A stretch of DNA of 64,000 nucleotides from Pseudomonas viridiflava (lineage in GTDB: Bacteria; Pseudomonadota; Gammaproteobacteria; Pseudomonadales; Pseudomonadaceae), in assembly GCF_900602065.1 (NCBI RefSeq), contig NZ_UWFN01000285.1:186001-250000 (forward strand), given 5' to 3'. The notes under the pieces are model-generated. The model was not told where the DNA came from. It saw only the letters and a program-made list of their open reading frames with translations, and searched no databases. This document shows, one piece after another, positions 51,767 to 59,670 of the stretch. The position numbers and the translations under genes are program-made. Within the stretch, counting starts at the first letter, position 1; every line of letters starts with the position of its first letter.

Positions 51767-54109
51767 ATGGACATAGCGTTTACTAACCGGCTCTCGTATA
51801 AACAGGCTCGCCTGACAGTGCTGCTCGGCTTCATTCTGGGAACGCTGCTAAGCGTGTTTCAAATTGCCATCGATTATGCCAGCGAAGATGCCTCCATCGA
51901 TCGTGAAATTCGCTCTCTGCTGGAAATCAGCCACAACACCGCTTCGCGTATTGCCTACAACATCGACGCCGAACTGGCTCAGGAACTGACGCTGGGTCTG
52001 CTGCAATCACCTGCGGTAGTCGGTGCCAGACTGACCGATAACAACAATGTGGTGCTTTCCAGTGTAGAGCGCCCGTTCTCGCAGAGTCGCTACCGGATCG
52101 TCAGTGACTTCCTGTTCGGCGAAAGCCGCCAGTTCGAAGACACCTTGAATCTGGCCCATTTACCCAATGAATCGATTGGCACCCTGCGCCTGAACGTCGA
52201 CACCTTTGCCTTCGGCAACCACTTCCTGCAGCGCTCCGGCATCACGCTGCTCAATGGTTTCATGCGCAGCCTGATACTGGCGGGTGTGTTAACCCTGCTC
52301 TTCTACATGACGCTGACCAAACCCTTGGTGGGCGTGATCCGCGCCCTGGCCAAGCGAGACTCAAGCAACCCGACACCTACCCCGCTACATTGCCCGCCGA
52401 AACACGAAAACGATGAAATCGGCGTGCTGGTAGATGTCGCCAACCGCCAGTTCGCCAGCATCGCCTCGGAACTGGCGCGACGAGTAGAAGCCGAAGACCG
52501 TCTGACGGCGCATCGCAATGAACTGGAAGACATCGTCTCTGCCCGCACCACTGAGCTGAAGGCCAGTAACGCGCGACTTAGCAAGTCCAATGAAGAGCTG
52601 AAGATAGCCCGCAGTACCGCACTGGAGATGGCTCAGGCCCGCACCGCGTTCCTGGCCAACATGAGCCATGAAATCCGCACGCCGCTCAACGGCCTGCTGG
52701 GGATGCTCGCTCTGGCGCTGGACAGTTCGCTGAATGCCGAGCAGCGCCAGCAACTGTCGATTGCCCATGACTCCGGCAAGGTGTTGGTCGAACTGCTCAA
52801 CGACATTCTCGACATGTCCAAATTCAACGCAGGCCAATTGCAGATGGAGCGCATCCCCTTCGATCTGGGCATGCTGGTCGAAGACACGGCAAACCTGTTG
52901 TCCCAGAACGCCGCACCCGGCGTCGAGCTGACGTGTTTCATCGATACGCAATTCCCGTCGCTGGTTCTGGGTGATCCCACCCGTGTCCGGCAGATCGTCA
53001 GCAATCTGCTCTCCAACGCACTGAAGTTCACCCGCTTTGGCCGTGTAGATGTGCGATTAAGCAATGACCTGGACCCCGACACCCAGGAAAACAGTGTTCG
53101 CATTGAAATCAGTGATACCGGCATCGGTATCGCTCAGGAAGCACAGGCGAGGATCTTCCAGCCCTTTACTCAAGCTGAAGCGGCAATTACCCGACAGTTC
53201 GGGGGCACAGGGCTGGGCCTGGCCCTGACTCATAATCTGTGTGAGGCCATGTCCGGACGGCTGAGCATTCAGTCGCAGTCCGGTTTCGGCAGCCAGTTCT
53301 GCGCCGACCTGCCCTTGCCCATCCATCATGCGGCGGTCATCCCGCCGCCGCTCAAGGGCCACGTCGTGGTCGTCAGCAAGGCCAGCAGCGGCCTGCTGGA
53401 ACTGCTGGGCAATCTGCTTCCCGAATGGGGCATCGACTTCCGGCGCTGGAACATGGATGAGCAGATGCTGGACATGAGCGCCGAGACCCGGCCCGATCTG
53501 GTCATCACCGATTGCCCGGAGTGCCTGTTCGGCATGCGCCCGGCTATTGATGTCCCTATCCTTCTGGTCACCGCCTACGGCAACTTCATGCCCAGCGATC
53601 AGGTGAGCGCCCTGGCGCCCTTGCAGCAGCATGCCCGACCACTGGCGCGCAATGTGCTCTATCAAAGCCTGACCAGGGCCCTGCAGCCGGACCAGGCGCC
53701 AGACATGAATACAGAGGCGACCGACAGCAAGGGTTTGCGCCCGGCCAAAATTCTTCTGGTGGAAGACAACCCGGTGAACCAACTGGTGGCCAAAGGCATG
53801 TTAAGCAAACTGGGCTGCGAGGTGACGGTCAGCAGCCACGGAGGCGAAGCGCTGGATCAACTTGAGAACAACACCTTTGACCTGATCCTGATGGACTGCA
53901 ACATGCCCGTCATGGATGGCTACGAAGCCAGTCGCCAGATCCGCCACAGCGGACGCTGGCCACAACTGCCCATCATTGCACTGACCGCCAACGCCATGCC
54001 CGAAGAGCGTGAACGATGCCGGGCTGCCGGCATGAGTGACTATCTGGCCAAACCGTTTCGCCGCGCCGAGCTGATCAGCCTGCTGGACCAATGGTTACCC
54101 GCAGACTGA
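51767..54109 (+). CDS. sagS: hybrid sensor kinase SagS
   Basis: A hybrid kinase of 780 residues. TM1 is at about 15-36, followed by a periplasmic sensor region (about 40-155) and TM2 (about 158-182). After a coiled coil (240-290) comes HisKA with His301 (NMSHEIRTPLNG), HATPase (DTGIGIA, GGTGLGLAL), a degenerate receiver (about 530-640) and a C-terminal receiver with Asp710 (LILMDCNMPVMDG). The layout matches P. aeruginosa SagS (PA2824), which acts on the biofilm switch and HptB. The ATG at MDIAFTN was chosen. Neighbouring gpx, msrB, alaA and htpX support the assignment. Its stop abuts the gpx stop. Confidence 0.85.
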   Translation: MDIAFTNRLSYKQARLTVLLGFILGTLLSVFQIAIDYASEDASIDREIRSLLEISHNTASRIAYNIDAELAQELTLGLLQSPAVVGARLTDNNNVVLSSVERPFSQSRYRIVSDFLFGESRQFEDTLNLAHLPNESIGTLRLNVDTFAFGNHFLQRSGITLLNGFMRSLILAGVLTLLFYMTLTKPLVGVIRALAKRDSSNPTPTPLHCPPKHENDEIGVLVDVANRQFASIASELARRVEAEDRLTAHRNELEDIVSARTTELKASNARLSKSNEELKIARSTALEMAQARTAFLANMSHEIRTPLNGLLGMLALALDSSLNAEQRQQLSIAHDSGKVLVELLNDILDMSKFNAGQLQMERIPFDLGMLVEDTANLLSQNAAPGVELTCFIDTQFPSLVLGDPTRVRQIVSNLLSNALKFTRFGRVDVRLSNDLDPDTQENSVRIEISDTGIGIAQEAQARIFQPFTQAEAAITRQFGGTGLGLALTHNLCEAMSGRLSIQSQSGFGSQFCADLPLPIHHAAVIPPPLKGHVVVVSKASSGLLELLGNLLPEWGIDFRRWNMDEQMLDMSAETRPDLVITDCPECLFGMRPAIDVPILLVTAYGNFMPSDQVSALAPLQQHARPLARNVLYQSLTRALQPDQAPDMNTEATDSKGLRPAKILLVEDNPVNQLVAKGMLSKLGCEVTVSSHGGEALDQLENNTFDLILMDCNMPVMDGYEASRQIRHSGRWPQLPIIALTANAMPEERERCRAAGMSDYLAKPFRRAELISLLDQWLPAD

Positions 54110-54595
54110 TTACTTGAGCAGCGCTTCAATTTCGCGGGTGAGGTCCTCAGGCTTGGTCAGCGGTGCGAAACGCTTGATCAGTTGCCCGTCCTTGCCAATC
54201 AGGAATTTGGTGAAATTCCACTTGATGCGCTCTGAACCCAGCAGACCAGGCGCCTGCTTTTTCAATTCAACGAACAACGGATGTGCATCGCTGCCATTGA
54301 CGTCGATTTTCTTGAACAGCGGGAAACTCACCCCGAAATTCATCTCGCAGAACTCGGAAATCGCGCCTTCGTTACCGGGCTCCTGCTTGCCGAACTGGTT
54401 GCAGGGGAAGCCCAATACGACCAGCCCCTGATCCTTGTAATCCTGCCAAAGCTTCTCAAGCCCTTTGTACTGCGGGGTGAAACCACACTTACTGGCCGTG
54501 TTGACCACCAGCACAGCCTTGCCGGAGAAATCCGCCAGGGTTTTCGATTCGCCCTTGATCGTCGTAACCGGAATGCTCAGCAAATTGGCGCTCAT
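54110..54595 (-). CDS. glutathione peroxidase family thiol peroxidase
   Basis: A protein of 161 residues with peroxidatic Cys37 (NTASKCGFTPQY), Gln71 and Trp126 of the catalytic set (FGKQEPG; KWNFTKFL), and Cys83 as candidate resolving cysteine. It is a cysteine-type Gpx, so thioredoxin may be the real reductant. It removes hydroperoxides in the cytoplasm. It is the PA2826 position. In P. aeruginosa the adjacent regulator gene ospR lies between sagS and gpx; here none is present. Confidence 0.93.
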   Translation of the reverse strand: MSANLLSIPVTTIKGESKTLADFSGKAVLVVNTASKCGFTPQYKGLEKLWQDYKDQGLVVLGFPCNQFGKQEPGNEGAISEFCEMNFGVSFPLFKKIDVNGSDAHPLFVELKKQAPGLLGSERIKWNFTKFLIGKDGQLIKRFAPLTKPEDLTREIEALLK

Positions 54596-54738
54596 GGCAG
54601 TGATCCTTGTTGAAAGCGGGTCATGAAATTAGCGCGCCGTTGTCTGGCGCGCATCTCAATTTCCGGGAGTGATAGGGGCTTATAAGCGGTTCTGGGCTGC
54701 GGCACTGCTTATGCGACCGCGATTTGAACTGCAAACCA

Positions 54739-54770
54739 ATGTGGGAGCTGAGCTTGCTCGGCTCCCACAA
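54739..54770. repeat. single REP-type hairpin
   Basis: TGTGGGAGC and GCTCCCACA pair around TGAGCTTGCTCG, which itself pairs in part. It lies between gpx and msrB. Confidence 0.65.
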
Positions 54771-54797
54771 GTTAAGCATGCAGGGTGGCACATCCTT

Positions 54798-55196
54798 TTA
54801 AGCTTCCCGCGGCACCAGGTCCAGGCACACCGAGTTGATGCAGTAGCGCAGGCCAGTGGGCGGCGGGCCGTCCGGGAATACATGGCCCAGATGCGCGTCA
54901 CATTTGGCACAGACCACTTCAGTGCGAATCATGCCGTGGCTGACATCTCGTACCTCAACCACCGCGCTGCCCTCAAGAGGCGCATAGAAGCTTGGCCAGC
55001 CGCAGCCGGAATCAAACTTGGTGGTGGAATCGAACAGCGGCTCATTGCAACAGATGCAATGGTAGACGCCATCGGTTTTGGTGCTGTTGTATTTACCGGA
55101 GAACGGACGTTCGGTGCCTTTGAGACGGCAAACGTTGTACTGCTCCGGGTCAAGCATGGCCCGCCATTCCTCCAGCGTTTTATCCAACTTTTCCAC
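54798..55196 (-). CDS. msrB: peptide methionine-(R)-sulfoxide reductase
   Basis: A SelR-domain protein of 132 residues. Zinc-binding CxxC pairs are in YHCICCNEP and VVCAKCDAH; the catalytic cysteine lies in GLRYCINS. It repairs oxidised methionine in proteins. The GTG start follows GGAGG by seven bases and gives the usual family length; an upstream ATG would extend it across a hairpin and is rejected. It belongs to an oxidative-stress group with gpx. Confidence 0.94.
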   Translation of the reverse strand: MEKLDKTLEEWRAMLDPEQYNVCRLKGTERPFSGKYNSTKTDGVYHCICCNEPLFDSTTKFDSGCGWPSFYAPLEGSAVVEVRDVSHGMIRTEVVCAKCDAHLGHVFPDGPPPTGLRYCINSVCLDLVPREA

Positions 55197-55215
55197 AGGT
55201 ACACCTCCGCAGTCG

Positions 55216-55250
55216 AAAAAGCCTGATCTGTATCTTCTCCACAGATCAGG
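55216..55250 (-). terminator. terminator-like hairpin in the msrB leader
   Basis: On the minus strand CCTGATCTGT pairs perfectly with ACAGATCAGG around 9 bases, followed by CTTTTT. It ends about 20 bases before the msrB start codon, so it may attenuate msrB. On the plus strand it lies in the alaA promoter region. Confidence 0.55.
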
Positions 55251-55388
55251 TGGCACGTATCATTGCGCCTCGTTAGGCGCCAGTCTGTCACTCACGTTTC
55301 TCCCATACAAACTCATTTTTACGGCGTCATACCCGGCGAACCAGGTTTACAACTCGCTACGGCTCGTCCATTTTCGGGATCAATCACC

Positions 55389-56600
55389 ATGCAGTTCAGC
55401 AAATCGAACAAGCTCGCCAACGTCTGCTACGACATTCGCGGCCCAGTGCTCAAGCACGCCAAACGCCTGGAAGAGGAAGGTCATCGCATCCTCAAGCTGA
55501 ACATCGGCAACCCTGCGCCATTTGGTTTCGAAGCGCCGGACGAAATCCTGCAGGACGTGATTCGCAATTTGCCAACGGCTCAGGGTTACAGTGACTCCAA
55601 AGGCCTGTTCAGCGCACGCAAGGCCGTCATGCAGTATTACCAGCAGAAGCAGGTCGAAGGTGTCGGCATCGAAGACATCTATCTGGGCAACGGCGTATCC
55701 GAGCTGATCGTGATGTCGATGCAGGCCCTGCTCAATAATGGCGATGAAGTACTGATCCCCGCCCCGGACTATCCGCTATGGACCGCTGCCGTCAGCCTGG
55801 CTGGCGGTAACCCGGTGCATTACCTGTGCGACGAGCAAGCCAACTGGTGGCCGGATCTGGCCGACATCAAGGCCAAGATCACCCCGAACACCAAAGCCAT
55901 GGTGATCATCAACCCGAACAACCCTACCGGTGCCGTGTACTCCAAAGAAGTACTGGAAGGCATGCTGGAACTGGCGCGTCAGCATAATCTCGTGGTCTTC
56001 TCCGACGAAATCTACGACAAGATCCTGTACGACGACGCCGTGCACATCTGTACCGCCTCCCTGGCGCCTGACGTGCTTTGCCTGACGTTCAACGGCCTGT
56101 CCAAATCCTATCGTGTTGCGGGTTTCCGCTCCGGCTGGGTGGCCATCTCGGGTCCCAAACACAACGCGCAGAGCTACATCGAAGGCATCGACATCCTGGC
56201 CAACATGCGCCTGTGTGCCAACGTGCCCAGCCAGCACGCCATTCAAACGGCGTTGGGCGGCTACCAGAGCATCAACGATCTGGTGCTGCCTGCCGGCCGC
56301 CTGCTGGAGCAGCGCAACCGCACCTGGGAATTGCTTAACGATATCCCCGGCGTCAGTTGCGTGAAGCCGATGGGCGCGCTGTATGCGTTCCCGCGCATAG
56401 ATCCCAAGATCTGCCCGATTCACAACGACGAGAAGTTCGCCCTCGACCTGCTACTCTCGGAAAAGCTGCTGATCGTTCAAGGCACCGCCTTCAACTGGCC
56501 ATGGCCAGACCACTTCCGAGTGGTCACCCTGCCCCGACTTGACGACCTCGATCAGGCCATCGGACGCATCGGTAACTTCCTCAAGACGTATCGCCAATAA
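55389..56600 (+). CDS. alaA: alanine-type aminotransferase AlaA
   Basis: A class I/II PLP aminotransferase of 403 residues. NNPTGAVYS, SDEIYDKILYD, PLP Lys239 (NGLSKSYRVAGFRSGW) and FRVVTLPR match the AlaA group, which makes alanine from pyruvate and glutamate. The start MQFSKSNKLANVCYD is the family N-terminus. It is divergent from msrB. PA2828 is the positional counterpart. Confidence 0.9.
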   Translation: MQFSKSNKLANVCYDIRGPVLKHAKRLEEEGHRILKLNIGNPAPFGFEAPDEILQDVIRNLPTAQGYSDSKGLFSARKAVMQYYQQKQVEGVGIEDIYLGNGVSELIVMSMQALLNNGDEVLIPAPDYPLWTAAVSLAGGNPVHYLCDEQANWWPDLADIKAKITPNTKAMVIINPNNPTGAVYSKEVLEGMLELARQHNLVVFSDEIYDKILYDDAVHICTASLAPDVLCLTFNGLSKSYRVAGFRSGWVAISGPKHNAQSYIEGIDILANMRLCANVPSQHAIQTALGGYQSINDLVLPAGRLLEQRNRTWELLNDIPGVSCVKPMGALYAFPRIDPKICPIHNDEKFALDLLLSEKLLIVQGTAFNWPWPDHFRVVTLPRLDDLDQAIGRIGNFLKTYRQ

Positions 56601-56850
56601 CATTGAGAGGTTTGCGCTGAGGCGTCGATTCTGAAAACGACGCCCGGCGCAACTCCCCCCTCTCTCTCTGCGGTCATAGCGATAGCCGGGTAAAGGGATC
56701 GCTATTGGTCGGCAGCACCTGTGCTGTGACACAAAAAAATCAAACCGCGCAAAACCCGACAGAGGCCAGCCGCTCTGGGGCGGGACCTGTTTGCCCAAAG
56801 CGAATGCTACTGGTTCGCACAAAGCGACACAGTTTGAAATAGTCGCCGGG

Positions 56851-56879
56851 TTGAATAGGCGCTGACATCACCTTATATA
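56851..56879 (+). promoter_or_regulatory. sigma-70 promoter of htpX
   Basis: TTGAAT and TATATA with exactly 17 bases between, about 45 bases before the htpX ATG. The rest of the 324-base gap after alaA shows no gene. Confidence 0.75.
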
Positions 56880-56924
56880 CCCCGCAACGCGTTACATATT
56901 CGTCACGAGGAGAACATCCAAACC

Positions 56925-57812
56925 ATGATGCGCATTTTGCTGTTTTTGGCCACTAACCTGGCGGTCGTGCTGATTGCCAGCATCACCCTGAGCCTTTTTG
57001 GCTTCAACGGGTTCATGGCGGCCAATGGGGTTGATCTGAACCTCAATCAGCTGCTGATCTTCTGCGCTGTTTTTGGTTTCGCTGGCTCGCTGTTCTCGCT
57101 GTTCATCTCCAAGTGGATGGCGAAAATGAGCACCGGCACCCAGATCATCACCCAGCCGCGTACCCGTCATGAACAATGGCTGGTGCAAACCGTTGAGCAA
57201 CTGTCCCGCGACGCTGGCATCAAGATGCCGGAAGTCGGGATCTTCCCTGCCTACGAAGCCAACGCCTTCGCTACCGGCTGGAACAAGAACGACGCACTGG
57301 TTGCCGTTAGCCAGGGCCTGCTGGAGCGCTTCTCACCTGATGAGGTAAAAGCGGTCCTTGCACACGAAATCGGCCACGTTGCCAACGGCGACATGGTGAC
57401 CCTGGCGCTGGTGCAGGGCGTAGTGAACACCTTTGTGATGTTCTTCGCCCGGATCATCGGCAACTTCGTCGACAAGGTGATCTTCAAGACCGAAAACGGT
57501 CAGGGCATCGCCTACTACGTGACCACGATCTTTGCCGAACTGGTCCTGGGCTTCCTGGCCAGCGCCATCGTCATGTGGTTCTCGCGCAAACGTGAATACC
57601 GTGCTGACGAAGCCGGTGCCCGCCTGGCTGGCACCAGCGCCATGATCGGCGCTCTGCAACGCCTGCGCTCCGAACAGGGCGTGCCGGTGCAGATGCCTGA
57701 CAGCCTGACAGCTTTCGGCATCAACGGTGGCCTGAAGAGCGGCCTGGCTGCGCTTTTCATGAGCCACCCGGCTCTGGAAGATCGTATCGAGGCGCTGCGC
57801 CGCCGCGGTTGA
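56925..57812 (+). CDS. htpX: membrane zinc protease HtpX
   Basis: A protein of 295 residues with two N-terminal membrane segments (about 4-26, 44-62), the zinc motif HEIGH (147-151), two more hydrophobic segments and the third ligand region KREYRADEAGA. It degrades misfolded membrane proteins. GAGGAGAAC lies upstream of MMRILLFLA; the second ATG is an equal alternative. Confidence 0.95.
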   Translation: MMRILLFLATNLAVVLIASITLSLFGFNGFMAANGVDLNLNQLLIFCAVFGFAGSLFSLFISKWMAKMSTGTQIITQPRTRHEQWLVQTVEQLSRDAGIKMPEVGIFPAYEANAFATGWNKNDALVAVSQGLLERFSPDEVKAVLAHEIGHVANGDMVTLALVQGVVNTFVMFFARIIGNFVDKVIFKTENGQGIAYYVTTIFAELVLGFLASAIVMWFSRKREYRADEAGARLAGTSAMIGALQRLRSEQGVPVQMPDSLTAFGINGGLKSGLAALFMSHPALEDRIEALRRRG

Positions 57813-57829
57813 TCCATACGTACAAAAAA

Positions 57830-57853
57830 CCCGGCCTTGGTGCCGGGTTTTTT
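57830..57853 (+). terminator. terminator of htpX
   Basis: CCCGGC pairs with GCCGGG around CTTGGT, with six A before and six T after. Confidence 0.9.
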
Positions 57854-57868
57854 ATACGAGTACATAAT

Positions 57869-57943
57869 CTGTAGGGCCTGCCGAAGGCTGCGAAGCATTT
57901 ATCCTGACACATCGCCATCGCAGCCTTCGGCAGTTCTACAGGT
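57869..57943. repeat. inverted repeat, family B
   Basis: CTGTAGGGCCTGCCGAAGGC and GCCTTCGGCAGTTCTACAG are inverted arms. This is a repeat family distinct from family A, found here only between 57.8 and 62.7 kb. It overlaps the last bases of tpm. Confidence 0.8.
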
Positions 57944-58628
57944 CAATCGTTTGCCGCGCATCAGCGTTTTTTGAGCGTCGAACTAACCTATAAGCCTGCT
58001 CCTCCAAACGCTCCACACCGCGCTGTTCAAATTTCACGCTGCCCTTGAGGACATCACTGGTCTGCAATATGTCCAGCTCCCAGCCCTCGGCCAGCAATCG
58101 CTGCACCTCCTGGTCCGGAACAGAGAATGGAGGCCCGTCAATCTTTGCCTGATCGTAATCCAGCGTGATTAGCAGCCCTCGGCATTCGGCGGGCAACACC
58201 AAAGCAAGGTGCGCGGCATATCGCTCACGCATCTCAGGCGGCAAAGCAATCAATGCGGCGCGATCGTAAAGTGCGCTGCAATCAGCGACATCGTCGGCGC
58301 GCAATGCAAAGAAATCACCGCACCACAGCTCAACTCCTCTGCCGCTATAGACCCTGAAAGCACCGCGCTGACTGATGACGGGCTCCAACTGCTGTTCGCT
58401 GAAAAACTCCTGAACCGCTTTTTCCGACAGTTCGACGCCCAGCACCCGATGCCCCTGCTCGGCGAGCCAGAGCAGATCCAGGCTCTTGCCGCACAACGGC
58501 ACCAGGACGCTAGCGCCCTGCCCGACAGCCAGATCAGGCCAGAACGTCTTGAGATAGGGATTGGCTTGCCGCTGGTGAAAACCAATCTGGTTCGCAGCCC
58601 AACGCTGGTGCCAAAATTCGGCCTGCAT
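57936..58628 (-). CDS. tpm: thiopurine S-methyltransferase
   Basis: A TPMT-family SAM methyltransferase of 230 residues (MQAEFWHQRWAANQIGFHQ; VLVPLCGKSLDLLWLAEQGH motif I). In pseudomonads Tpm methylates selenium and tellurium oxyanions and thiopurines. It starts at MQAEFWHQRW, the usual N-terminus. A dyad AGATCA-A-TGATCT (58679-58691) lies in the divergent promoter region shared with the LigB-type gene. Confidence 0.93.
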   Translation of the reverse strand: MQAEFWHQRWAANQIGFHQRQANPYLKTFWPDLAVGQGASVLVPLCGKSLDLLWLAEQGHRVLGVELSEKAVQEFFSEQQLEPVISQRGAFRVYSGRGVELWCGDFFALRADDVADCSALYDRAALIALPPEMRERYAAHLALVLPAECRGLLITLDYDQAKIDGPPFSVPDQEVQRLLAEGWELDILQTSDVLKGSVKFEQRGVERLEEQAYRLVRRSKNADARQTIDL

Positions 58629-58731
58629 ACACACTCCCGATTGTTCGATCAAAATGCCCAAGAACTTATATTAGATTTAGATCAATGATCTGACTGAATA
58701 TGGTGCCACTTTAACCTTCAGGACACTCGAC

Positions 58732-59499
58732 ATGTTCCCTAGCCTGTTTATCTCTCACGGCTCGCCGATGCTTGCGCTGGAACCCGGCGAAAGCGGTCCG
58801 GCCCTGGCACGTCTTGCAGCAGAGATGCCCAGGCCCAGGGCTATTGTTATTGTTTCAGCTCACTGGGAAAGTCAGGAGTTGCTGGTCAACGCCAACCCTC
58901 AGCCGGAAACCTGGCATGACTTCGGCGGTTTCCCTGCCGCCCTGTTTGCGGTTCAGTACCCGGCGTCAGGTCTTCCAGAGCTGAGTATTGAAGTCGTCGC
59001 GCTGCTGAATGCCGCCGGGCTGCCAGCGAGGGCTAACAGCCAACGCCCTTTTGATCATGGTGTATGGGTGCCACTTTCGTTGATGTACCCAAACGCTGAT
59101 ATCCCGGTCGTCCAGGTCTCCCTGCCCAGCCGTGAAGGTCCTGCCCTGCAAACAAGGGTTGGCCAGGCGCTGGCAAGCCTGCGTGATCAGGGTGTATTGA
59201 TCATCGGCTCGGGTAGCATCACCCACAATTTGCGTGAACTGGACTGGCATGCCGGGCCGGAAAGCGTGGAGCCATGGGCCAAGGCGTTTCGTGACTGGAT
59301 GATCGAGAAGCTGGCCAGCAATGACGAGGTCGCCTTGCATGACTACCGTGCGCAGGCGCCAAATGCGGTGCGCAACCATCCGAGTGACGAGCATTTACTG
59401 CCGCTGTACTTCGCACGGGGTGCCGGTGGTGAGTTCAGCGTGGCGCACAAGGGCTTCACGATGGGGGCGCTGGGGATGGATATTTACAGGTTTGGGTGA
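58732..59499 (+). CDS. LigB-type extradiol dioxygenase (4,5-DOPA dioxygenase-like, YgiD)
   Basis: A protein of 255 residues. Metal-binding histidines are likely in SLFISHGSPM, IVSAHWESQ, RPFDHGVWVPL and the late HNLRELDWH. It resembles YgiD/DODA proteins that open catechol rings such as DOPA. It is a single gene, divergent from tpm and ending at a family B repeat and terminator. The physiological substrate is unknown. Confidence 0.88.
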   Translation: MFPSLFISHGSPMLALEPGESGPALARLAAEMPRPRAIVIVSAHWESQELLVNANPQPETWHDFGGFPAALFAVQYPASGLPELSIEVVALLNAAGLPARANSQRPFDHGVWVPLSLMYPNADIPVVQVSLPSREGPALQTRVGQALASLRDQGVLIIGSGSITHNLRELDWHAGPESVEPWAKAFRDWMIEKLASNDEVALHDYRAQAPNAVRNHPSDEHLLPLYFARGAGGEFSVAHKGFTMGALGMDIYRFG

Positions 59500-59520
59500 G
59501 GCCACAGACCTGACGTCAAT

Positions 59521-59594
59521 CTGTAGGAGCTGCCGAAGGCTGCGAGACAATATTCCTGATGCACCGCCATCGCAGCCTTCGGCAGCTCCTACAG
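59521..59594. repeat. inverted repeat, family B
   Basis: CTGTAGGAGCTGCCGAAGGC and its exact complement GCCTTCGGCAGCTCCTACAG flank a 34-base spacer, between convergent genes. Confidence 0.9.
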
Positions 59595-59611
59595 AAACAG
59601 GAAATCCAGAC

Positions 59612-59645
59612 AAAAAAAATCCCCGAACCAGTCGGGGATTTTTTA
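59612..59645. terminator. bidirectional terminator
   Basis: ATCCCCGA pairs with TCGGGGAT around ACCAG, with A8 before and T6 after. It serves the convergent LigB-type and DEAD-box genes. Confidence 0.9.
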
Positions 59646-59670
59646 TTCAGACGATCAACTCAAGCGCTGA

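Noticed and set aside
55251..55266. TGGCACG followed by TTGC before alaA, resembling a sigma-54 promoter
   Set aside because: The spacing is GG-N11-GC, one base too long; sigma-54 sites tolerate this poorly.
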